Shown: positions 15,240 to 24,199, counted from the stretch's first letter. The stretch: 64,000 nt of DNA from Nonomuraea candida (GCF_000725485.1 NZ_JOAG01000008.1:124001-188000); one strand, 5' to 3'. Numbers and translations are program-made. Notes: generated from the sequence alone by a model not told the origin.

Positions 15240-17742
15240 ACAGCCCCGCGAGCAGCGCGGCCAGCAGGGGCAGGCCGATCACGAGCGCCGCCACGAGCGG
15301 CAGCGGCACGACGATCCCGGCGCCGCCGTGCCAGTCCCGCATCGTGGCCCCGGCCAGCACGGTCCCCGAGCCCAGGCCCGCGACCAGGCCCATGACGGCG
15401 CCGAGCCCGGCGACGTGGCCCGCCTGCGCCGCCACCACCAGCCTGCGGGTCAGCGGCCGGCCGCCCACGGCGGACAGGGTGTCGAGGTCCCTGCGCATGT
15501 CCGCCACGGCGAGACCGGTGGCCGCGAACGTGCCGCCGAGCACGAGCACCAGCGCCCCGGCCAGCGAGGCCCAGAGGGTGAACGCGAGCTCCTCCTCGGT
15601 CGTGTCGTTCTCGACGTTGACCCGCAGGCCGCCGACGGTCACGGCCTGCATGGCGCGCTGGATGAGGCCCAGGTCGGGCGCGTCGAGCACGGTGTAGAGC
15701 CGCCGCTCGGCGGTCTTGTACCCGGCCGCGGTCAGGGCGGAGGGGGGCAGCACGACGCCGCCCTGGTGGGGCTGCGCCCCGGTGGCCGCCACGGCGGGCA
15801 CCCGGATCCGGCGGTCGTCCCCGTACGGGTCTCGGGCCGGGCCGAGGGCCACGGTCACCGTGCCGTCGCTGATCAGCCGGGGGTCGAACACCACCGCCCG
15901 GCCGGCCGCCAGCGCCGCCGCCGCCCGGGGGTCCCGCCGCCCCTGGAAGAGGGCGAGCAGGCGGGCGTCGCCTATCGCCGCCTCGTCGTAGCTCGCGTCG
16001 AGGCACCCGCTGCAGGCCGCCTCCGCCGGCCGTACCGCGCTGGTCGACAGGCTCCGCCCGGCGCCGTCGACCGCCTCCAGCCCGGCGACCAGGTCCGCTC
16101 CGGGCAGCCGCTGGCGGAAGGCGGCGCGCACCTCCGCCCAGTCCTGCTCGCCGACGCCGGAGGCGCGCACGATCAGCGTGCCCTCCGGCGCGTCGAGCCG
16201 GAACTCGGACTGGCGCGCGGTCAGCGCGGTGCCGGCGGCGATGCCGATGGTGATCGCGCACATGGTCGCCGCCATGACGGCGGCCACCGCCGAGGCCGTG
16301 CGGCCGGGATGGCGGGCGCCGTCGCGGATCGACAGGCGCATGGGCAGCGGCAGGTGCCCGGCCCACCGTCCGGTGCGCCGGACGATCCAGGGCGTCAGCG
16401 CGATCAGCCCGAACAGGAGCACCGTGGACGCGGCCACCGCCCCGAGCGCGTTCCCGGACGACATGGGGACCATCAGCCCCGCGCCCAGCAGCACCAGCAC
16501 GATCCCGGGCACCGGCACGCGCGCCCGGCCGCGCACCTCGGCCGTTCGCCCGGCGAGCACCAGAGCCGGGCTCTGCCGGGCCGCTCGCACGGCCGGGGCC
16601 AGGGCCGCGACCAGCGCACTGACCAGGCCGAGGGCGGCGACGCCCAGCACCTGCGACCACGGCACGTCGGGCGGCCCGGCGCGCCAGTCCAGCGCCGTCG
16701 CGACGACGCGCGCGGCGGCCAGGCCCGTGCCGACGCCGAGCGCGGCGCCGATCAGGGCGGCAGCGCCGCCGAGCAGGAGGCCGTCGGCCAGCACGAGCGT
16801 GCGCAACTGGCCGGGAGAGCCGCCCTGCGCCGCGATCGTGGCCAGCTCTCGCGCCCGCCTGCGCAGCCCGACGGCGAACGCGGGCCCGGCCAGCAGCGCG
16901 GTCTCCGTGACGACGAGGATCACGCCGATGGCCAGCCAGCGCGGCCTTTCCGCGTCGAGCGGCCGGCGATCCCACTCCGCCGCGCGCGGGCTCTCGATGA
17001 CCGCGCGGGAGGCCACCCGCAGGCCCGCCTGGTTCAGGCGCCGCACGTCCTCCCAGGTGACCGGGGCCGGCGTGTCCACCAGCCAGCCGGCGCCCCGCCA
17101 GGTGCCCTCGTCCGGCCGCAGGGCGTCGTACAGGGCCACGACCTCCCGGATGCCCGGCCGGCTCGGGTGCTCGACGACGCCCACCACGCGCTTCGGCGCG
17201 CCGTGCCGGGTCACCTGGAGCGTGTCCCCGACGCGGACGCCCGCGTCCAGGAGCGCGGGCGTGACGGCGATCTCCTGGGGCGCGGCCGGGAGCCTGCCCT
17301 CGACCCGCGACCGCAGGCCGGTGGCGAGCGGGTCGCGCAGGTCGATCTCCAGGACGTCCACCGGGTCGAAGCCCGCGCCCAGCCGGGCCTCGCCCGGATA
17401 GGCGTGGAACGGGAGCAGCCGGCCGCCGGTCAGCGCGGCGACCTCGGCCGTCGTCCACCTGGACGGCCGCGCGCCCTCCTGCCTCTGGTTGCCGTACCTG
17501 CCGGCCGGGTCCTGCTCGATCGGGGTCCTGCGCAGGTGGCTCAGCACGGCGGCGTCGGCGACCGCGCCCAGCCGGGAGGGCAGCTCTTCCCGCGCGGTCA
17601 GGTGGGAGGTCTGCGACAGCGTGAGGAGGGCCGTGATGACGAGCACGGGCAGGCCGATCATGACCATGATGAGCGCGCTGCGGCCCTTGGCGCGCAGGGC
17701 GTCCCTGCGGGAGAGGCGCAGCGCGGCGCGCAGGGCGCTCAT
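15199..17742 (-). CDS. ABC transporter permease with two FtsX-like domains
   Basis: The 847-residue membrane protein has an N-terminal helix (ALIMVMIGLPVLVITALLTL), a large extracytoplasmic domain, then two groups of three or four helices each followed by FtsX/MacB-type core sequence (ARELATIAAQGGSPGQLRTLVLADG and MRRDLDTLSAVGGRPLTRRLVVAAQAG). The duplicated FtsX arrangement is typical of actinomycete export or envelope-remodelling ABC systems. Its ATG overlaps the stop of the ATPase gene by 4 bases. With that ATPase and the PadR regulator it forms a three-gene operon. Substrate unknown; lipoproteins, peptides and antibiotics are all possible. Confidence 0.87.
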   Translation of the reverse strand: MSALRAALRLSRRDALRAKGRSALIMVMIGLPVLVITALLTLSQTSHLTAREELPSRLGAVADAAVLSHLRRTPIEQDPAGRYGNQRQEGARPSRWTTAEVAALTGGRLLPFHAYPGEARLGAGFDPVDVLEIDLRDPLATGLRSRVEGRLPAAPQEIAVTPALLDAGVRVGDTLQVTRHGAPKRVVGVVEHPSRPGIREVVALYDALRPDEGTWRGAGWLVDTPAPVTWEDVRRLNQAGLRVASRAVIESPRAAEWDRRPLDAERPRWLAIGVILVVTETALLAGPAFAVGLRRRARELATIAAQGGSPGQLRTLVLADGLLLGGAAALIGAALGVGTGLAAARVVATALDWRAGPPDVPWSQVLGVAALGLVSALVAALAPAVRAARQSPALVLAGRTAEVRGRARVPVPGIVLVLLGAGLMVPMSSGNALGAVAASTVLLFGLIALTPWIVRRTGRWAGHLPLPMRLSIRDGARHPGRTASAVAAVMAATMCAITIGIAAGTALTARQSEFRLDAPEGTLIVRASGVGEQDWAEVRAAFRQRLPGADLVAGLEAVDGAGRSLSTSAVRPAEAACSGCLDASYDEAAIGDARLLALFQGRRDPRAAAALAAGRAVVFDPRLISDGTVTVALGPARDPYGDDRRIRVPAVAATGAQPHQGGVVLPPSALTAAGYKTAERRLYTVLDAPDLGLIQRAMQAVTVGGLRVNVENDTTEEELAFTLWASLAGALVLVLGGTFAATGLAVADMRRDLDTLSAVGGRPLTRRLVVAAQAGHVAGLGAVMGLVAGLGSGTVLAGATMRDWHGGAGIVVPLPLVAALVIGLPLLAALLAGLFTRTRMEPARRLA

Positions 17743-18419
17743 CGGGCGCTCTCCAGCCGCACCGCGCTCGCCTCCGCGATCAGGCCGTCACGCAGGTAGA
17801 CCACCCGGTCGGCCCACGCCGCGTAGCGGGGCTCGTGGGTGACGAGCAGCACGGCGGCGCCGTCGTCGCAGCGGGCGCGCAGGAGTTGCAGGATCTCGTC
17901 GCCGGTGGCGGTGTCGAGCGCGCCGGTGGGCTCGTCGGCCAGCAGCAGCCGGCGCTCGCCGACCAGCGCCCTGGCGATGGCCACGCGCTGGCGCTGCCCG
18001 CCGGACAGCTCCTCGGGGAACCGGTCGGCGACCTCCTCGGCGCCCACCTCCGCCAGCACGGCCAGCGCCTGCGCGCGGGCCTGCCGGGACCGTGAGCCGT
18101 CGAGCTCCCTGGGCAGCATCACGTTCTCGGCGGCCGTGAGCGACGGGATGAGGTTGAGATCCTGGAAGACGTACCCGACGCGGGTGCGCCGCAGGGCGGC
18201 CAGGTCCTTGACGCCGGCCAGGTCGACGCCCTCGATCGTCACGCTGCCCGAGGTCGGCCGGTCGAGGCCGCCCGCCAGGTTGAGCAGGGTGGACTTGCCC
18301 GAGCCCGACGGGCCCATGACGGCGACCAGCTCGCCCGCGGCGACCTCCAGGCTGACCCCCTTCAGCGCGTGCACCCGGCCGTGCTCGCGGGTCACGTCCC
18401 GCAACTCCACCACAGTCAT
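17739..18419 (-). CDS. ABC transporter ATP-binding protein, LolD/MacB type
   Basis: The protein has 226 residues. Walker A is GPSGSGKST, the signature is LSGGQRQRVAIARAL, Walker B is LLLADEPTGALD, and the His-switch is VTHEP. The VGYVFQDLNLIPSLTAAENV segment is characteristic of the LolD/MacB/FtsE subfamily, which partners FtsX-like permeases. I chose ATG 18419 because homologous sequence starts there and it overlaps the PadR stop by 4 bases. Its own stop overlaps the permease start. Confidence 0.92.
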   Translation of the reverse strand: MTVVELRDVTREHGRVHALKGVSLEVAAGELVAVMGPSGSGKSTLLNLAGGLDRPTSGSVTIEGVDLAGVKDLAALRRTRVGYVFQDLNLIPSLTAAENVMLPRELDGSRSRQARAQALAVLAEVGAEEVADRFPEELSGGQRQRVAIARALVGERRLLLADEPTGALDTATGDEILQLLRARCDDGAAVLLVTHEPRYAAWADRVVYLRDGLIAEASAVRLESAR

Positions 18420-18925
18420 CGGCTCTTCTCCTTGGACACGGCCTCGCAGTGGTCCAGCCAGCGCTGTTCCGCCTCGGCCTTGAAGATCAGTGAGTCCAGG
18501 ACCAGCCGCTGCGCGAGCCCGTCGCCCGCGGCCCGCTTGGCCCTGGTCAGCTCCTGCAGCGCGCGCATGGTCGCCACGCGCTGGGTCTGGATGACGTCGG
18601 CGACGTCCACGCCGCTCGCGACAGCCATCGCGATCTTGATGGCCAGCTCGTCCCGGGGCCGGTCGGTCTGGGCGACGGGGGTGCTGAACCATCGCCCCAC
18701 TTCCTCCCGACCGGCCTCGGTGATCGTGTAGATGGCCCTGCCCTGCTCGTCGGCCCCGCCGGGGGCGACCAGCCCGTCACGTTCGAGCCGGGCGAGCGTC
18801 GTGTAGACCTGGCCGATGTTCAGCGGCCAGGTCGCCCCCGTCGTCGCCTCGAACTCCACGCGCAGCTGGTAGCCGTACCGCGGTCCGCTGCTCAGCAAGG
18901 TGAGCAGTCCATGCCTGATCGACAT
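18416..18925 (-). CDS. PadR-family transcriptional regulator
   Basis: The protein has 169 residues from ATG 18925. The winged helix is at the N terminus: MSIRHGLLTLLSSGPRYGYQ, then PLNIGQVYTTLARLERDGLV. A C-terminal Vir-like helical domain follows. PadR proteins repress adjacent genes, often efflux pumps, and are released by ligands. It is the first gene of the PadR-ATPase-permease operon, and the palindrome over its promoter suggests autorepression. The frame is open further upstream to 18985, but that start would lie inside the promoter. Confidence 0.9.
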   Translation of the reverse strand: MSIRHGLLTLLSSGPRYGYQLRVEFEATTGATWPLNIGQVYTTLARLERDGLVAPGGADEQGRAIYTITEAGREEVGRWFSTPVAQTDRPRDELAIKIAMAVASGVDVADVIQTQRVATMRALQELTRAKRAAGDGLAQRLVLDSLIFKAEAEQRWLDHCEAVSKEKSR

Positions 18926-18927
18926 GA

Positions 18928-18962
18928 ATACTGAGTATGCATACCGAGTATGCCTAGGGCAA
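18928..18962 (-). promoter_or_regulatory. leaderless padR promoter with overlapping operator
   Basis: On the minus strand TTGCCC (18957-18962), a 17-base spacer and CATACT (18934-18939) form a promoter. Transcription would start close to the A of the padR ATG, giving a leaderless mRNA. A 24-base imperfect palindrome (18928-18951, arms ATACT...AGTAT around GTATGCATAC) covers spacer and -10, a position where a repressor would block polymerase. Confidence 0.7.
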
Positions 18963-19014
18963 CCCGATCCGCGTATTCTGGACACGAGCCGAGGTTGAGG
19001 CCGATACTCGCTCT

Positions 19015-19563
19015 ATGAGCTCCACGCATCCGCCCTTTCGCGCCTCAGATGGGGAACGTGACCGTGCGATCGACGAGCTCAAAGAGCGTGCCGTGGAGGG
19101 CCGGATCTCCCATGACACCTTCGTGGGCCGGGTCGACCAGGTGCTGCGCGCGCGCAACCGCTACGAGCTCGACGAAGTCGTCGCCGACCTGCCCCGGCGG
19201 CCGTCGTTGCGGCAACGGCTGACCGACGCGGTCTCCTCCGTCTCCGAGTTCACCACCCGGCTGCAGTCCGCCTGGCGCCGGCCGCGCCTGCCCCGGCTGG
19301 CCCTGCCCGACGACGACCGGCTGCGTTACGTGGTGGGCCGGGGGTCGGCCTGCGACCTCGTACTGTCGGACCTGACGGTCTCGCGCGTGCACGCCGAGCT
19401 GCGGCGCGAGGACGACGGCGCGTGGCTGCTGGTGGACCTCGGCTCGCTCAACGGCACGCGGCTCAACGGATGGCGGCTGGTTGGGCCGGCGCGGGTGAAG
19501 TCGGGCGACGAGATCTCGTTCGGCGACTGCGGCTTCCTGGTGACGGCGCACCAGCCGTCCTGA
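19015..19563 (+). CDS. DUF1707 and FHA domain protein
   Basis: The protein has 182 residues. Residues 8-60 form a DUF1707 domain (RASDGERDRAIDELKERAVEG...), a short actinobacterial module. Residues 100-180 form a forkhead-associated domain with the conserved G-R (VGRGSACD), S-x-x-H (VSRVHAEL) and N-G (SLNGTRLNG) residues that bind phosphothreonine. It probably reads Ser/Thr kinase signals. GATACT at 19003-19008 lies 6 bases before the ATG with TGGACA upstream, so the transcript is probably leaderless. It is divergent from padR. Confidence 0.85.
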   Translation: MSSTHPPFRASDGERDRAIDELKERAVEGRISHDTFVGRVDQVLRARNRYELDEVVADLPRRPSLRQRLTDAVSSVSEFTTRLQSAWRRPRLPRLALPDDDRLRYVVGRGSACDLVLSDLTVSRVHAELRREDDGAWLLVDLGSLNGTRLNGWRLVGPARVKSGDEISFGDCGFLVTAHQPS

Positions 19564-19746
19564 TGGCGGACCCGCCGTCCCGGCGGGCACGCGCGTCCGT
19601 CCCGGCGGCCGGGCGGCGGGGCGGCGGGGCGGCCCGGACGGCGCCTCACAAGCCGTCCCGCCCCAATAAATACGGATATTTGCGGATTACAGGCTGAGTG
19701 CGGTGATCCATGCTCTCATGCGATCCCCGAGTCACTTGGAGACCCC

Positions 19747-21291
19747 ATGCGGCGCACCTCAGCCTCCCTCGTCGCGGGCACGCTCGTCGCGGCCCTCGCG
19801 TGGGCGTCAGGACCCTCTTCCCCGGCCGTAGCGAACGACCCCTCGGCGGGCGTGGCGGACCTGACCCAGGACATCAACCAGATCCTCAGCGACTCGCGGC
19901 TCACGATCGCCAGGGCGGGCGTCGTGGTCAAGAGCGCCAGGACCGGCGAGGAGCTGTACGCCACCGACGCCGGCAAGCTCCTCATCCCCGCCTCCAACAC
20001 CAAGCTGTTCACCTCGGCCGCGGCGGCGGAGACGCTCGGCCTCGACTACCGCTTCCCCACCACGGTCCTGCACTCCGGCCGCAAGGCGGGCTCGGTGCTG
20101 ACCGGGGACCTGGTGCTGCGCGGCACCGGCGACCCGACCATGCTGGCCGAGGACTACGACGCCCTGGCGGCCGAGGTCGCCGCCGCCGGTGTCAAGGCCG
20201 TCGCCGGGCGGCTGGTGGCCGACGACACCTGGTTCGACGCGCAGCGGCTCGGCAACGACTGGGCCTGGGACGACGAGACCGCCTACTACGCCGCGCCGAT
20301 CTCCGCGCTGACCGCCTCGCCCGACAGGGACTACGACGCCGGCTCGGTGATCGTCTCCGTGGCGGCGGACGGGGACAAGGTGAAGGTGTCCACCACGCCG
20401 GAGACCGACTACCTGAAGATCGTCAACCGGGCCACGGTGGGCGCCGAGACCGACGTGCTCATCGAGCGGCAGCACGGCACGCGCACGGTGGTGATCACGG
20501 GCACGGTCGCGGAGCCGTACCAGGAGTGGGTGGCGGTGGACGACCCCACCGCGTACGTCTCCACGCTGTTCCGCAAGGCGCTGGCCAGGCACGGCGTCAA
20601 GGTGCTCGGCCCGACCGTCACCGGCGCGGCGCCGGCCGGGGCCAAGGAGCTGGCCAGGCACGAGTCGATGACGCTGGGCGAGCTGCTGGTGCCGTTCATG
20701 AAGCTGAGCAACAACATCCACGCCGAGATCCTCACCAAGGCCATGGGCCGCAAGGTGTCGGGCCAGGGCACGTGGTCGGCCGGGCTCAAGGTCAGCACCG
20801 ACTTCGCCAAGGCGCACGGCGTGCAGGTGATCAACATGCGGGACGGCTCGGGGCTCTCGCGCCGCGACGGGTTCTCGCCGGGCTCGATCGTGCAGCTCCT
20901 GTCGGCCGTACGCGACAAGCCGTGGTTCTCCACCTGGTACGAGTCCCTGCCGATCGCCGGCAACGCCGACCGGTTCACCGGCGGCACGCTGCGCAGCCGG
21001 ATGCGCGGCACGCCGGCCGAGAACAACGTGCACGCCAAGACCGGTTCGCTCACCGGCGTCACCTCGCTGTCCGGCTACGTCAACAGCGCCGAGGGCGAGC
21101 CGCTGATCTTCTCGATCATGCTCAACCAGTACCTGTCGGGCTCGCCGAAGGACATCGAGGACAAGATCGCCGTACGGCTCGCGCAGTTCTCCCGGACGGC
21201 GGCCGCCGGGACCGCGACCCCGCTGCGCGCCGCCGAGCCGGGCGCGGCGGGCGATCTGGAGTGCTCGTGGCTCAAGCCCGTCCAGTGCTAG
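19747..21291 (+). CDS. dacB: D-alanyl-D-alanine carboxypeptidase/endopeptidase (PBP4, DacB type)
   Basis: The exported protein has 514 residues with a signal peptide (about residues 1-29). The three penicillin-binding motifs are present: S83-N-T-K (ASNTKLFTS), S-N-N (KLSNNIHAE) and K-T-G (HAKTGSLTG). Between the SxxK and SxN motifs lies the long insertion typical of class C PBP4 (peptidase S13). It trims or cuts peptidoglycan cross-links outside the membrane. ATG 19747 follows TTGGAGA. The C-terminal tail has two Cys (LECSW, PVQC) that might pair. A hairpin at 21307-21336 follows. Confidence 0.92.
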   Translation: MRRTSASLVAGTLVAALAWASGPSSPAVANDPSAGVADLTQDINQILSDSRLTIARAGVVVKSARTGEELYATDAGKLLIPASNTKLFTSAAAAETLGLDYRFPTTVLHSGRKAGSVLTGDLVLRGTGDPTMLAEDYDALAAEVAAAGVKAVAGRLVADDTWFDAQRLGNDWAWDDETAYYAAPISALTASPDRDYDAGSVIVSVAADGDKVKVSTTPETDYLKIVNRATVGAETDVLIERQHGTRTVVITGTVAEPYQEWVAVDDPTAYVSTLFRKALARHGVKVLGPTVTGAAPAGAKELARHESMTLGELLVPFMKLSNNIHAEILTKAMGRKVSGQGTWSAGLKVSTDFAKAHGVQVINMRDGSGLSRRDGFSPGSIVQLLSAVRDKPWFSTWYESLPIAGNADRFTGGTLRSRMRGTPAENNVHAKTGSLTGVTSLSGYVNSAEGEPLIFSIMLNQYLSGSPKDIEDKIAVRLAQFSRTAAAGTATPLRAAEPGAAGDLECSWLKPVQC

Positions 21292-21306
21292 CCGGTTGAT
21301 CGCAAG

Positions 21307-21336
21307 CAGCGGCCCTTCCACGCGCGGGGGCCGCTG
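21307..21336 (+). terminator. hairpin terminator after dacB
   Basis: CAGCGGCCC (21307-21315) and GGGCCGCTG (21328-21336) are perfect 9-bp arms around a 12-base loop, 15 bases after the dacB stop. There is no strong U-tract. Confidence 0.6.
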
Positions 21337-21667
21337 TGGTTCACCGAGATCAGGCGGGGTCGCATCACGATGGGGCCGCTTGGTACTCCAGGTTCGCGGT
21401 GAAATTTCCCTTCATAGGTGACTTCGGGGGACCAGAATGCGGGTTCGACGCATTGCCGAGCCTCGACTTCCCCGACCAGGGGAGCGCCGGGCTTTTACCG
21501 GCCCCACCCCGAGCCGGTTCCCACCGCACGCCCACGCGCTCCCCCTCCGGCGGACCCGGCCGCGCCCTCCCCCCGCACAGGACCGCGGCCGGGTCCGCAC
21601 CACCATCGGAGCACGCCCTCAGCACAACGCCACCGGCCCAGGACCCCGGCGCCCTTCGGCCGGGAGC
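21337..21667. other. 331 bp without a supportable gene
   Basis: The stretch lies between the convergent dacB and C39-like genes. It has an AT-richer patch near 21401-21416, then GC-rich sequence with proline-like codon texture in several frames. No frame shows a start with a ribosome binding site or a recognisable domain. It may contain the remnant of a gene. Confidence 0.5.
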
Positions 21668-22633
21668 TCAGAGGGCGGCCCGGAGTGCGGCGTAGCCGGG
21701 GGCCAGGCGGCGCAGGCCGGCCACCACGGCCGCGTCGTCGCCCGTGACCAGCGGAAGTTGCAGGGTGCCGAGCACCCGGGCCTGCCGCTCCGCGACGGCG
21801 GCCGCCTCCGCCCTGCCCACGCTCCCCAGCCAGGTGGCCGCGTCGGCCAGCCGCCGCGCCCCGACCCGCACCCCGAAGTGCGTGAGCAGCCCGCGCACGT
21901 CCGGGCCGAGCCCGCCCGCCACCAGCTCGGCCAGCCGCAGCGCCGCGTCGGCCCCACCCAGCGTGCCCGGCGGCACCGGCAGGTCGTCCCGTCCCTCCAG
22001 CCAGCGGGCCGCGGCGGGCAGCGAGTCGTGCAGGGCGCGCGTCACGGACGTCCTGCGCACCCGGACGAAGCCGGTGCGCATCACGTAGGAGGTGTCCAGG
22101 TACTCCACCGCGTCGGCCCGCCACGCGGCCAGGAAGTCGGCGACCGGCAGCGTCGCGAAGGGATGCCCGTGCGGGTCGTGCACCACGACGGTGCCACCCC
22201 CGCCATCACCCGCAGCGCTCCCCGGAGTGCCGCCCACGAGACCCGCCGCGCCGGCGGTGGGGTCGTCCGTCACCGCGAGGACCACCACGTAATGGTCGCC
22301 GCCCCCGCCGGGCGTGTAGGGCAGCAGCGCCATGTCCACCGGCCCCGCCATGACGGGTCCGCGCTCGCAGGCCGCCCGCAACCGGCCGAGCGCCTCCTCC
22401 GGCGTGCCCCCGTGGCTGCGCTCGCACGCGAAGCCGAGCAGCTCGACGGCGGCGTCCACGCCGATCTCCGGGTCCCAGGCATAGGGGTCGAAGTACGGCT
22501 GGGAGCCGCCGACGAGCTGCATGCCGAACGGCGACCCCGTCAGCGTCTCGATCGCCCCGACCTCCGGTGCGGCGGGGCCGAGCATCATGGCCAGCGAGCT
22601 GGCGTAACAGTACGGTCCTGATCCGAGGTACAT
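21668..22633 (-). CDS. BtrH/C39-like papain-fold protein of unknown substrate
   Basis: The protein has 321 residues from ATG 22633. The N terminus GPYCYASSLAMMLG resembles the nucleophile segment of C39-like peptidases and of the BtrH N-terminal domain. H114 in GDHYVVVLAV and D153 in VVHDPHG complete a plausible Cys-His-Asp triad (Cys9). The C-terminal half is helical and unrecognised. It could be a peptidase, amidohydrolase or acyl-transfer enzyme. It lies directly downstream of the ABC importer operon but has its own MerR-type promoter. I chose ATG 22633 because it lies 7 bases after the -10 hexamer; ATG 22642 overlaps that hexamer. Confidence 0.6.
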   Translation of the reverse strand: MYLGSGPYCYASSLAMMLGPAAPEVGAIETLTGSPFGMQLVGGSQPYFDPYAWDPEIGVDAAVELLGFACERSHGGTPEEALGRLRAACERGPVMAGPVDMALLPYTPGGGGDHYVVVLAVTDDPTAGAAGLVGGTPGSAAGDGGGGTVVVHDPHGHPFATLPVADFLAAWRADAVEYLDTSYVMRTGFVRVRRTSVTRALHDSLPAAARWLEGRDDLPVPPGTLGGADAALRLAELVAGGLGPDVRGLLTHFGVRVGARRLADAATWLGSVGRAEAAAVAERQARVLGTLQLPLVTGDDAAVVAGLRRLAPGYAALRAAL

Positions 22634-22640
22634 GGCCGCC

Positions 22641-22671
22641 ATTGAAGGCCCTGACACGGTGTCAGGCGCAA
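22641..22671 (-). promoter_or_regulatory. MerR-type promoter with 19-bp spacer and dyad
   Basis: On the minus strand TTGCGC (22666-22671), a 19-base spacer and TTCAAT (22641-22646) form a promoter with the overlong spacer of MerR-activated genes. A perfect dyad CTGACAC-C-GTGTCAG (22651-22665) fills the spacer, where MerR proteins bind and unwind DNA. The start codon is 7 bases after the -10, so the mRNA is leaderless. No MerR gene is in the window. Confidence 0.75.
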
Positions 22672-22673
22672 GC

Positions 22674-23453
22674 TCAGTCGTGCGGCCGGTCCGAGAAGCG
22701 CGCCAGGACCAGCGCCTCGACGACGCCGACGACCGCGTACGCGAGGATGGACACGGTGGTGACGACCACGATGTCCGCCCACACCTCGTCATAGCGGAAC
22801 CCCCCGATGGCCCGCAGGATCTCGGCCCCGATGCCCTCACCGGTGGCCAGCCACTCGGCGATCAGCGCGCCGATGATCGAGGCGGGCACGGAGATCCTGG
22901 CCGAGGCGAAGACCGCGGGCATCGCCGTCGGCACGGCGACCTTGCGCAGGACGGTCAGCCGGCTGCCGCCGTACGCCAGGATCAGGTCGGTGGCCTGCGG
23001 CGAGGCGGAGCGCAGGCCGAAGGCGATGTTCACCAGCGCGGGGAAGAAGACCACGATGCCGCCGATGACGGCCACGCCGACCAGGTCCCTGCCGAAGATC
23101 AGCGTGATCAGCGGGGTCATCACCACCAGCGGCACCGAGCGCAGCAGCATGGCGACCGGCATGAACGTCTGCTCGACGGTCCTGAACAGCACGAACGCGA
23201 CGGCGACGGCGGTCGCGGCGACCATGCCGGAGGCGAAGCCGATGGCCGCGTCCCTGATCGTGACGCCCAGCGCGCCGAACACGGCCTCGCGGTGCGCCTC
23301 GGAGGAGGTCAGGTACTCCCAGACCTGCGGCGGGCGCTTGCCCACCAGCGGGCTGATCCCGAACGCCTCCAGCGCCAGCCACCACGCGGCCACGACGATC
23401 ACGACGGAGGGCGCCAGCGGGCCCACGATCCGCAGCACGGTGCGCCCGATCAC
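22674..23453 (-). CDS. ABC transporter permease (SsuC/ThiX type), second copy
   Basis: The protein has 259 residues and about six helices. The binding-protein-dependent permease motif is seen in LRKVAVPTAMPAVFASARISVPASIIGALIAEWLATGEGIG, the EAA-type loop that contacts the ATPase. It starts at GTG 23453, overlapping the stop of the upstream permease (GTGA). Together with 23450-24199 it probably forms a heterodimeric channel for the importer encoded at 22674-26000. Confidence 0.88.
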   Translation of the reverse strand: MIGRTVLRIVGPLAPSVVIVVAAWWLALEAFGISPLVGKRPPQVWEYLTSSEAHREAVFGALGVTIRDAAIGFASGMVAATAVAVAFVLFRTVEQTFMPVAMLLRSVPLVVMTPLITLIFGRDLVGVAVIGGIVVFFPALVNIAFGLRSASPQATDLILAYGGSRLTVLRKVAVPTAMPAVFASARISVPASIIGALIAEWLATGEGIGAEILRAIGGFRYDEVWADIVVVTTVSILAYAVVGVVEALVLARFSDRPHD

Positions 23454-24199
23454 GCGGCCTCCCCCCTCGACCAAGGGGTGACCACGCGGGCGACGAGCGC
23501 GACGACCGCGTACCCGAGGCCGGCGATCAGGCCCGCCACGAGCGCGAGCCCCCAGGTGCGCGGCACCTGGAACTGCTGCTGGGAGATCATCAGGGAGACT
23601 CCGAGGCCCTGGTCGTTGCTGCCGAGGTACTCGCCGATGATGGCGCCGAGCAGCGCGGACGGGGCCGAGATCTTCAGGCCGGCGAACGTGCTCGGCAGGG
23701 CGGAGATGACCTGGACGTAGCGGAGCCTGGCCAGGCGGCCGCCGCCGTACACGGTGACGAGGTCGAGGCCGGCCCGGTCGGCCGAGCGCAGCCCGAGCAG
23801 CGCCCCGATGAGCGTGGTGAAGAAGACGGAGATGGCCGCGAGGAACACCACGGTCGCCTCGCCGCCGAAGACCACCAGCACGATCGGGCCGATGGCCAGC
23901 AGCGGGACGCAGTAGCTGATCACGGCGAGCTGCGTGGCGACGGCCTCCAGCCGGGGCACGAGCAGCACCAGCAGCGCCACGGCGATGGCCAGCCCGTTGC
24001 CCCACAGGAAGCCCTGGACGGCGGCGGACAGCGTGGCGGTGGTGTTGGGGCCGTAGAAGGCCCAGCCGTCGTCGGCCATGGAGGCCAGCACGGCGGGCGG
24101 GGCGGGCACGGCGCCGCCGTCGGCGAACACCGTCACGGCCAGCAGCCACCAGAGCGCGACGAGCGCGACGACGCCGATCAGGCCCTGGATCCGTCTCAT
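23450..24199 (-). CDS. ABC transporter permease (SsuC/ThiX type), first copy
   Basis: The protein has 249 residues with an N-terminal signal-like helix ([19 protein letters not shown]) and about five further helices. The EAA loop reads [33 protein letters not shown]. Its start overlaps the ATPase stop by 4 bases. Two non-identical permeases in one operon are common in pyrimidine and thiamine-precursor importers, whereas sulfonate importers more often have one. Confidence 0.88.
   Translation of the reverse strand: MRRIQGLIGVVALVALWWLLAVTVFADGGAVPAPPAVLASMADDGWAFYGPNTTATLSAAVQGFLWGNGLAIAVALLVLLVPRLEAVATQLAVISYCVPLLAIGPIVLVVFGGEATVVFLAAISVFFTTLIGALLGLRSADRAGLDLVTVYGGGRLARLRYVQVISALPSTFAGLKISAPSALLGAIIGEYLGSNDQGLGVSLMISQQQFQVPRTWGLALVAGLIAGLGYAVVALVARVVTPWSRGEAA

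Noticed and set aside
14435..17458. Open frame of about 1,000 codons on the minus strand
   Set aside because: It lies out of frame in the FtsX-type permease and then antisense to the MFS gene, with no domain and a biased composition.
21337..21667. Short gene in the gap after dacB
   Set aside because: Several frames are open but lack a start with ribosome binding site, and the proline/alanine-rich translations look like GC-bias artefacts.
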